From Rickettsiaceae bacterium (GTDB taxonomy: Bacteria; Pseudomonadota; Alphaproteobacteria; Rickettsiales; Rickettsiaceae), in NCBI GenBank assembly GCA_028372485.1, contig JAOMYS010000033.1, positions 1-9,475 on the forward strand: a stretch of DNA of 9,475 bases, written 5' to 3'. A program made the translations under genes and the position numbers. This document shows, in pieces, positions 1 through 4,342 of the stretch (the stretch's first letter is position 1; every line of letters starts with the position of its first letter). The notes beneath the pieces were generated by a model. It had not been told where the DNA came from. It ran no database searches and saw nothing but the letters and a program-made list of their open reading frames with translations.

Positions 1-231
1 TGCTTTTGCATTTTTGCTAAGGTATCTTGTTTTCTCTGTGTAATTGTCGGGTTTGTTTGCACGCTCTAACTTATCCCATGATATATAGCTTTTTCTGTAG
101 GATGAGCCGGGGGCTTTTGTGTTTAGCGAAGAAGCTGAATATCCATCTGGTTCAACCCTAGAGCTAATGTTTGTTGTAGAAAAGTTACAGTTAGTAGAAT
201 CACTTTGTGATATTGCGGTGGTAGTAGTCAT
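1..231 (-). CDS. N-terminal part of an unidentified protein, possibly the plasmid replication initiator (cut by window edge)
   Basis: An ATG at 229-231 opens a frame that stays open for 77 codons to the window edge. It begins MTTTTAISQSDSTNC and later reads SYRKSYISWDKLERANKP. The first 45 or so residues are rich in Ser, Thr and Asn and look disordered; a more ordered, charged stretch starts near residue 48. A GAGG ribosome binding site lies 6 nt before the ATG, inside a small hairpin. I do not recognise the family from this fragment. The position directly after a parA operon, the long leader and the antisense RNA candidate across that leader suggest a replication initiator, but this is inference. 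The real start is well supported by the ribosome binding site; the function is not. Confidence 0.6.
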   Translation of the reverse strand, partial: MTTTTAISQSDSTNCNFSTTNISSRVEPDGYSASSLNTKAPGSSYRKSYISWDKLERANKPDNYTEKTRYLSKNAKA

Positions 232-237
232 TAAGTA

Positions 238-251
238 CCTCGTTTGCGAGG
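238..251 (-). promoter_or_regulatory. Hairpin holding the ribosome binding site of the left-edge gene
   Basis: On the minus strand CCTCG-CAAA-CGAGG forms a perfect 5-bp stem with a 4-nt loop. The 3' arm contains GAGG, the only good Shine-Dalgarno sequence for the ATG at 231, with 6 nt spacing. Folding would hide the site, so translation may depend on opening of this hairpin. Confidence 0.6.
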
Positions 252-268
252 CTAAGAACTAAAAATAC

Positions 269-297
269 TTGATTTTACCAAGAAAAAAACATAACAT
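269..297 (+). promoter_or_regulatory. Promoter for the candidate antisense RNA
   Basis: TTGATT (269-274), a 17-nt spacer and TAACAT (292-297) match four of six consensus bases in each box. The -10 lies in a perfect palindrome TAACAT-T-ATGTTA (292-304), which could be an operator. Predicted start is near 304. Confidence 0.4.
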
Positions 298-303
298 TAT
301 GTT

Positions 304-402
304 ACAAGAAAACGCTTGCCGGCTAAATTCTTATTTAAAGAAGGATAATGTATTATACATTTATGGTGTTAGGTATCTTCGGATCTTAGCACCTCTTTTT
401 TT
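304..402 (+). ncRNA. Candidate antisense (counter-transcribed) RNA, about 100 nt
   Basis: A plus-strand promoter at 269-297 and a convincing intrinsic terminator at 365-402 bracket roughly 100 nt with no credible open frame. The RNA would be fully complementary to the predicted leader of the minus-strand gene starting at 231. Inside it are a small stem TTCTT-ATTTA-AAGAA (328-342), a 15-bp perfect palindrome AATGTAT-T-ATACATT (347-361) and the terminator hairpin. The arrangement matches antisense regulators of plasmid replication genes. The terminator is the strongest evidence; the promoter is only moderate, and the RNA class is inferred. Confidence 0.45.
365..402 (+). terminator. Intrinsic terminator with UUCG tetraloop
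   Basis: The 5' arm 365-377 and 3' arm 382-393 form 12 pairs (two G-T) with one bulged T at 374, closed by a C(TTCG)G tetraloop at 377-382. The stem is followed by TC and seven Ts (396-402). There is no T run on the other strand, so it acts only on plus-strand transcripts. Confidence 0.75.
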
Positions 403-437
403 GCTTATAGAACAACTATATAGAAGTTTTAGCACCT
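386..437. repeat. 9-bp direct repeat TTAGCACCT, two copies
   Basis: Copies lie at 386-394 and 429-437, 43 bp apart. The first is the 3' arm of the UUCG terminator; the second overlaps the spacer and -10 of the minus-strand promoter at 426-454. They may be paired binding sites, or arise because the leader's start copies the terminator arm. Confidence 0.4.
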
Positions 438-454
438 TAAAAAACTATTGTCAA
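426..454 (-). promoter_or_regulatory. Promoter for the left-edge gene
   Basis: On the minus strand a consensus TTGACA (449-454) is followed after exactly 17 nt by TAAAAC (426-431). The -35 box begins one base after the stop codon of the HTH regulator gene. The predicted start near 419 would give a leader of about 190 nt before the ATG at 231. Confidence 0.55.
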
Positions 455-958
455 CTAAAGTTTCGAAAAGGACACTAAAAAAGGGGCTGGAAATTCAAGC
501 CCCTCTTTTTTAAACAAACTCAACAGGCCTGCTGTAATTTTTAGATTGCTCTGTGTAAAGAAAAATTGATTGCTCTCGCTCTCAGATTTTTTTATCAAGG
601 ATGGAGAGGTGGACAATACTTTAGCCAAATCATCCTGAGTTTTTTTTAGAATGACCCTGGATACCCTAAGCTGAAATCTTGTTATAAAGTCCTTACTTAA
701 CGACCCAGCGCTTTCATCATTGTTAGGACAGGAAAACTCTATACTGCAGTGACTAGGAAATGTTATTTTATTTTTTTTAAAGAATTCTAATAAAATTATA
801 TTTCTTCTTTCTGCCAACCGCATGTCTGATATGTTAATTTTGTTATGTTCCAATTTACTAACGGTGGTTCTACTAGCCTGGATTAATAGACCTATATCTC
901 TTACGCCTAGGTTTAAAGCGCTACGTGCGGCTTTTAACTGCGTGTGACTAAGATACAT
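455..958 (-). CDS. Tandem XRE-like helix-turn-helix regulator
   Basis: This 167-residue protein holds two similar DNA-binding modules. Module 1 (about residues 7-68) has an XRE-type core with QLKAARSALNLG and SRTTVSKLE, ending LLEFFKKNKITFP. Module 2 (about 96-157) has RVSRVILKKTQDDLAKVL and ends LLSLFKKEGLEFP, so the protein looks like an internal duplication. The ATG at 958 is chosen over a GTG at 967 because the Shine-Dalgarno AAGGTGG overlaps the stop codon of the preceding gene and is correctly spaced only for the ATG. It is the third gene of the parA operon, with a 14-nt gap to the gene before it, suggesting translational coupling. Likely role: repressor of the operon or of the adjoining replication-like gene. 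A terminator hairpin lies within its last codons. Confidence 0.8.
   Translation of the reverse strand: MYLSHTQLKAARSALNLGVRDIGLLIQASRTTVSKLEHNKINISDMRLAERRNIILLEFFKKNKITFPSHCSIEFSCPNNDESAGSLSKDFITRFQLRVSRVILKKTQDDLAKVLSTSPSLIKKSESESNQFFFTQSNLKITAGLLSLFKKEGLEFPAPFLVSFSKL
477..511. terminator. Bidirectional intrinsic terminator inside the 3' end of the HTH gene
   Basis: GGGGCT (483-488) and AGCCCC (498-503) form a 6-bp GC-rich stem with a 9-nt loop. On the minus strand it is followed at once by six Ts (482-477); on the plus strand by TC and six Ts (506-511). It lies within codons of the minus-strand regulator whose stop is at 455-457, so minus-strand RNA ending here would lack the stop codon. 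Confidence 0.7.
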
Positions 959-972
959 TGTACACACCCACC

Positions 973-1299
973 TTATAACTTAGATTCAAACTCGGAGTAC
1001 TCTATAGAACGAAACTCAGAACTATCTTTTATTTCTTTAAGACCCAAAAATATCAAATAATTCAAAATAGTTAAGTCACTGCCTTTACAGACCCTCTTAA
1101 TCTCTGCGTTTAATGGCTCTAACAAAGAAAAATTCTTTGCTATATAAGCACAATTCTTGCGATCCAGTCTGCCATTAACGAACAACAGAGGGTTGGGCTG
1201 ATTGCTTTCTCCGGGGTGAGAGGTAATACCAAGCTCGTTTTCTACTTTTTTTAGTTTACTGGCTATAGTGCCAGTAGAAACAGATCCTCTATTTTTCAT
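973..1299 (-). CDS. Small putative partition partner or repressor (ParG/ParB-like)
   Basis: The product has 108 residues. The start is the ATG at 1299, preceded by a perfect AAGGAG six nt upstream; a TTG at 1305 touches that site and is rejected. The N-terminal 35 residues are polar and basic and look flexible. The C-terminal half shows a possible strand around LLFVNGRLD (38-46) and two helices, PLNAEIKRVCKG (62-73) and LTILNYLIFLGLKEI (76-90), which would fit a ribbon-helix-helix fold. Type Ib ParA systems are paired with small proteins of this kind encoded just downstream, so position and size support a centromere-binding and autoregulatory role. I see no clear family signature, so the function is inferred. 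A palindromic site precedes the gene. Confidence 0.65.
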   Translation of the reverse strand: MKNRGSVSTGTIASKLKKVENELGITSHPGESNQPNPLLFVNGRLDRKNCAYIAKNFSLLEPLNAEIKRVCKGSDLTILNYLIFLGLKEIKDSSEFRSIEYSEFESKL

Positions 1300-1339
1300 T
1301 ATCAACTCCTTGAGTAATGTATGTTACAATAAATACTGT

Positions 1340-1396
1340 GGTTGTATAGGTATGTACGGTACTGTACAAAGTTGTACAACACAATACCTACCAACC
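1340..1396. promoter_or_regulatory. Nested palindrome between parA and its partner gene (operator or centromere-like site 1)
   Basis: The core is a perfect inverted repeat TGTACAA-AG-TTGTACA (1363-1378), flanked by GTAC (1359-1362) and TGTAC (1353-1357). Around it is a second inverted repeat, TAGGTAT (1347-1353) with ATACCTA (1384-1390), extended by GGTTG (1340-1344) and CAACC (1392-1396). On the minus strand TTGTAC (1374-1379), 17 nt and TACATA (1351-1356) form a possible promoter for the 108-residue gene, covered by the palindrome. Confidence 0.6.
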
Positions 1397-2022
1397 TATG
1401 TTAAATTTGATAACTTATCTAACAACTCAATAACTAAGTTTTTGTACTGCAGGTGATTCTTGCACTCCCCTTTGTAACCACCTACCCACTGACCAAACTT
1501 CTGACACTCTATCATATCTACGCTATTAGTAATACTGGTGTTGAAGTAACTACCTGTTTCTGCTAGCTCAGACAAAAGCTCCTTTGTCGATAAAGTATTC
1601 TTAGTTACTCTAGAGGCTAAAAAGCTATAAGGCTTATTTGCCATCATAGCCGACGATGCAGCTTGATTTAAGGCGTTTTTATCTAGCTCAGAAACGGAGC
1701 AGGGGATTATAACAAAATCAGATAATATAGTCGCTTTTAACGAGGCTGCTTGCATATTAGGAGGTGTATCAATAATGATAAAATCATAGTCCTTTCTTAG
1801 TTTGTCTAGCCTTGGTTTTGGGTTTTCATCGTTTAACGGCACTACAGAGTTATTTAGCGTATTACCAAGGTCTGACCAGAACAAAGAGTCTGGCTTGTCT
1901 TTGTCCATGTCGCATAAAATTGCTTTATGCCCTCCCTCTATCAAAGCTCCTAATAAATTAATACTAGTGGTTGTTTTTGTAGCCCCTCCTTTTGTTTGGG
2001 TAACAGATATAATATACGCCAT
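1396..2022 (-). CDS. parA: ParA-family partition ATPase (small, type Ib size)
   Basis: The 208-residue protein is a P-loop ATPase of the ParA/MinD class, which moves plasmid copies apart by ATP-dependent binding to nucleoid DNA. Residues 11-17 (KGGATKT) are a deviant Walker A with the signature lysine K11; the usual KGGVGKT is altered in the two middle positions. Walker A' is AILCDMDKDKPDS (34-46) and Walker B is FIIIDTPP (81-88) with D85. It lacks the N-terminal DNA-binding domain of larger ParA proteins, as expected for type Ib. The ATG at 2022 has no clear Shine-Dalgarno sequence. It heads an operon with the 108-residue gene and the HTH regulator, and two candidate promoters and a palindromic site lie upstream. 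Confidence 0.92.
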   Translation of the reverse strand: MAYIISVTQTKGGATKTTTSINLLGALIEGGHKAILCDMDKDKPDSLFWSDLGNTLNNSVVPLNDENPKPRLDKLRKDYDFIIIDTPPNMQAASLKATILSDFVIIPCSVSELDKNALNQAASSAMMANKPYSFLASRVTKNTLSTKELLSELAETGSYFNTSITNSVDMIECQKFGQWVGGYKGECKNHLQYKNLVIELLDKLSNLT

Positions 2023-2054
2023 GATAATAGCTATAATTTGTTAGTATAAGGAGT

Positions 2055-2083
2055 ATAATACTGTTGCATACAAAGAAAGGCAA
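2055..2083 (-). promoter_or_regulatory. Proximal promoter of parA
   Basis: On the minus strand TTGCCT (2078-2083), 17 nt and TATTAT (2055-2060) precede parA with a predicted leader of about 25 nt. The -10 overlaps one copy of a direct repeat AGTATAA (2043-2049 and 2052-2058). Confidence 0.5.
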
Positions 2084-2114
2084 GTTCTTATTAACCAATA
2101 GAGAGCTTGTGATC

Positions 2115-2152
2115 ATAATATGTAACAGTATTGTACTGTACAACATTGTACA
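2115..2152 (-). promoter_or_regulatory. Distal parA promoter overlapped by palindromic site 2
   Basis: A perfect inverted repeat TGTACAA-CA-TTGTACA (2137-2152) is preceded by TTGTAC (2131-2136). On the minus strand TTGTAC (2138-2143), 17 nt and TATTAT (2115-2120) form a good promoter whose -35 lies inside one arm. A protein bound to the palindrome would block it. The core matches site 1 near 1363. Confidence 0.55.
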
Positions 2153-2194
2153 GAATTATTCTAAGTTAGGTGCATCATGAGAGCGTTAATATAG

Positions 2195-2223
2195 TTGACT
2201 ATTAATATTTTTCTGAGTACCAT
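2195..2223 (+). promoter_or_regulatory. Transposase promoter at the left IS end
   Basis: TTGACT (2195-2200), 17 nt and TACCAT (2218-2223). The -35 overlaps the inner end of the left inverted repeat, so transposase bound to the end could repress its own gene. Confidence 0.4.
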
Positions 2224-2249
2224 AAGAGGATAGTTAAAAATGATGGTAC

Positions 2250-3629
2250 ATGAATATGTCTTTAAGACAAAGAATAATAAGCGAAATTTACGATGAACAA
2301 GATAATAAAGTTGTGGATAGACAAATTATAGAAGATAAAAAAATAGAAACTCCCAGAGAAATAGATAATATAGGATATAACCATGGCGAACAAATTGCTG
2401 TATTACAAGAAATACAAGATATTTTTCTATTAAATCAATCTAAATTACTAAGTCCGGATAGTTGCCCACAATGTGGATCAAACGTGGCAAAGGGTGGATA
2501 TACACCATCTGATTTTCACTCAATATATACAGATCATAAGCTACAAGTTCCAAGGGTTTCTTGTTGTAACAGGGAATGTTCAACTGGAAAAATTACTACA
2601 AGCATCTATTCTTTATTTGGAAGTAATATGCATCCTGATTTAGTGAAGAAACAAACTGAGATAGCATCTGAACAATCCTATCTAAAAGCACAAGCTGCTC
2701 TAGCTAGAGATAATGGCAGATGTAGGAGTATTAACAATCCAATAACTATCAAGAAGACAACTGACAAAGTAGGAAAAATATTGAGTGAACTGCATCAAGA
2801 AGTACCAGATATTAAAGATACCGTTAATGCAGAACATTTGATAGTTCAAGTTGATGGTGGGTATATTAAATCATATAACAAAAATCATCAATCCTTTGAA
2901 GCTTTAGTAAGCAACATATACGAGCCCGAGGACCATACACTAGGCGGTATAAGTAAAAATGGTATAAGAAAGTCTGGGAGTATAGCAAACAAGCTATATT
3001 CAGCGAGCACTTTAAAAGATAGAGGTAAAACAATCAGAGCTATGGCTATTGCGGCAGCTTTGAGACAAGGAATGAGCAAGAATACAAAAATTACTGGTTT
3101 ATCTGATGGAGCTAGTAATTGCTGGAGTGTAATAAAGACATTGGAGAAGCATAGTTCGTCGGTTGAGTGTATATTAGACTGGCAGCATATAAAGATGAAG
3201 TTTGATCAATTAATAAATCGGCTAGAAGATCCTTATGCAGGGGAAGCTGATTCACTAAAATGGAAAGTGTGGCATGGTAAATCAACGCAAGCCATAGATA
3301 GACTGGGAAAACTGTATTTAGAATTACTTGGTACAGATTATGCGGATAAAGCTCATGATTTATTGAAGTATTTATCTAACAACATAGATTATCTAGTTAA
3401 TTTTCAATTGAAAAAGGATAGGATGTTACCTTATACAAGTAGCGTGACCGAGGGTACTATAGAAACATTAGTAAACACTAGGCATAAGAAAAAACATAAA
3501 GCTCAATGGAGTAGAGAAGGAGCTCATAATATTTTGCAAATCAGATCTTCTCGCGCTAGTAATAAATGGGATCAAGAGTGGAAACAAGCCAAACAAAAGT
3601 TTTATATCCCTAAGGCTAAAGCGGCTTAA
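2250..3629 (+). CDS. ISKra4-like family transposase
   Basis: The 459-residue protein appears complete. It has an N-terminal zinc-ribbon-like region with CPQCG (72-76) and CCNREC (105-110), then an RNase H-like DDE core: VDGGY with D202, LSDGAS with D286, ILDWQHIKMKF with D310, and SVTEG with E401. The block KWKVWHGKSTQAIDRLGKLY (338-356) fits the ISKra4-type insertion domain after the second aspartate. No stop or frameshift interrupts it and the catalytic residues are present, so the enzyme may be active. The start codon is uncertain: the best Shine-Dalgarno (AAGAGGA, 2224-2230) is placed for an out-of-frame ATG at 2240, and ATG at 2250 or 2256 has none of its own. Family assignment is from recalled motifs; a distant relation to another DDE family is possible. 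Confidence 0.85.
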   Translation: MNMSLRQRIISEIYDEQDNKVVDRQIIEDKKIETPREIDNIGYNHGEQIAVLQEIQDIFLLNQSKLLSPDSCPQCGSNVAKGGYTPSDFHSIYTDHKLQVPRVSCCNRECSTGKITTSIYSLFGSNMHPDLVKKQTEIASEQSYLKAQAALARDNGRCRSINNPITIKKTTDKVGKILSELHQEVPDIKDTVNAEHLIVQVDGGYIKSYNKNHQSFEALVSNIYEPEDHTLGGISKNGIRKSGSIANKLYSASTLKDRGKTIRAMAIAAALRQGMSKNTKITGLSDGASNCWSVIKTLEKHSSSVECILDWQHIKMKFDQLINRLEDPYAGEADSLKWKVWHGKSTQAIDRLGKLYLELLGTDYADKAHDLLKYLSNNIDYLVNFQLKKDRMLPYTSSVTEGTIETLVNTRHKKKHKAQWSREGAHNILQIRSSRASNKWDQEWKQAKQKFYIPKAKAA

Positions 3630-3700
3630 ACAACAAATATATTAACGCTTTCGCAATCCTTCCATACAACCTAGGAGCAAGCGATTTAGCTGCATCATAG

Positions 3701-3931
3701 AGTGCAGGGAAATTGACGCTTACCGAAGATCACTTAAAATGGCTCAGAATAGAGACTAATACTTTGAAGAAAATGCGGGCTGAGGGCGTCGCAGAAGGAG
3801 AAGCTAGAGGAAAAGCTGAAAGAGATATTGAAATCGCAAAAAACCTACTCATTCAAAATATTCCGCTTGATACTATCTCGAAAGCTACTGGTCTTTCTAT
3901 TCCTGATGTACAAAAAATACAAGGCAAATAA
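3701..3931 (+). pseudogene. 3' remnant of an Rpn-type recombination-promoting nuclease gene
   Basis: The frame from 3701 encodes about 76 residues ending in a pattern typical of Rpn (PD-(D/E)XK nuclease, putative transposase) proteins, which are abundant in rickettsial genomes: an EG-repeat coiled stretch VAEGEARGKAERDIEIAKNL followed by TISKATGLSIPDVQKI. An in-frame TAG at 3698-3700 blocks it upstream and no catalytic nuclease domain is present. The missing 5' part is not found on the other side of the insertion sequence. A short product from TTG 3713 or ATG 3773 cannot be excluded, but neither has a good ribosome binding site. Most likely decaying sequence at the border of the insertion sequence. 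Confidence 0.65.
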
Positions 3932-4007
3932 TTGGTAAAACAACGCCTTTTTTCGCTATATATAAAATATGCAACTAGGAAGAGAGGGGGGGTGATCAGA
4001 AGCGTGC

Positions 4008-4052
4008 CCTTGTTCAATCCTCCTGTGTGTAATTAGGCTCAGGAGGACAAGG
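4008..4052. other. Large GC-rich stem-loop
   Basis: TCCTCCTG (4018-4025) pairs with CAGGAGGA (4040-4047) and CCTTG (4008-4012) with CAAGG (4048-4052), giving 13 pairs with a 5-nt bulge TTCAA (4013-4017) and a 14-nt loop. No T tract follows on either strand, so it is not a standard intrinsic terminator. It could be a structured RNA, a remnant of a palindromic element, or the end of a decayed gene. Confidence 0.5.
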
Positions 4053-4304
4053 AATAAAATTATAGAATTTTTGTGTTTTCCATAATTATACCCAGAAAAG
4101 AAAGAAATCAATAAAAACTTCCCTATCTGAATATTTTGTATCAAAAGTTTTAACGCTTTTAATGTATCTCTAAGATGGCAATTATAAATTACTTATTATT
4201 TACCATCTCTTTATTATATATATGTTCAAAGCGGCGTTTCAAGAGCTTATATTTTGAGCTTGATGTGATGCTTTGTACATAGATAACATATATTCTGTTA
4301 GTTA

Positions 4305-4331
4305 ACGAAGGGATGATAAGCACCCCTTCGT
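4305..4331 (-). terminator. Stem-loop after the autotransporter gene, possible terminator
   Basis: ACGAAGGG (4305-4312) and CCCTTCGT (4324-4331) form a perfect 8-bp stem with an 11-nt loop, 11 bp past the stop codon. The following bases on the minus strand lack a T run, so it may act as an mRNA 3' stabiliser or a weak terminator. Confidence 0.5.
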
Positions 4332-4342
4332 ACAATAATTTA

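Larger units (their letters stand above)
2179..3652 (+). mobile_element. ISKra4-like insertion sequence
   Basis: The element contains one transposase gene between imperfect terminal inverted repeats: 2179-2197 (GAGAGCGTTAATATAGTTG) and the complement of 3634-3652, matching at 17 of 19 positions. Its length would be about 1474 bp, within the range of this family. No target duplication directly flanks these ends. It lies 27 bp from palindromic site 2 of the partition operon and 5' of a broken Rpn gene. Confidence 0.65.
2171..3698. repeat. 8-bp direct repeat TGCATCAT flanking the insertion sequence
   Basis: Copies lie at 2171-2178, directly abutting the left inverted repeat, and at 3691-3698, 38 bp beyond the right inverted repeat. 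An 8-bp repeat would suit a target duplication for this family, but the 38-bp offset on the right means either the true right end is at 3690 or the match is chance. Confidence 0.35.
3932..4342. other. Non-coding AT-rich interval
   Basis: No credible gene is seen in these 411 bp. It holds a seven-G run (3986-3992), a strong GC-rich hairpin (4008-4052), a sequence similar to the right end of the insertion sequence (4142-4160) and a stem-loop beyond the autotransporter stop (4305-4331). The rest is AT-rich without obvious structure. Confidence 0.5.

Noticed and set aside
269..478. Plus-strand frame of 69 codons starting at TTG
   Set aside because: No ribosome binding site, crosses a strong plus-strand terminator at 365-402, and overlaps the end of the HTH gene; better explained as the antisense RNA region.
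1964..2146. Minus-strand 60-codon frame overlapping the start of parA
   Set aside because: It covers the parA promoters and palindromic site, has no ribosome site and no recognisable content.
3630..3729. Minus-strand peptide-like frame reading ALYDAAKSLAPRLYGRIAKA
   Set aside because: It looks protein-like but is only about 38 codons between stops, lacks a start codon, and contains the right inverted repeat. Could be a gene scrap, but not supportable from this window.
3986..3992. Run of seven Gs as a possible phase-variation tract
   Set aside because: Not in any credible gene or promoter, and a single short run is weak evidence.
3956..4144. Minus-strand 62-codon frame with a hydrophobic segment
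   Set aside because: It overlaps the GC-rich hairpin and the G run, has no ribosome site, and the hydrophobic stretch is expected from AT-rich DNA.
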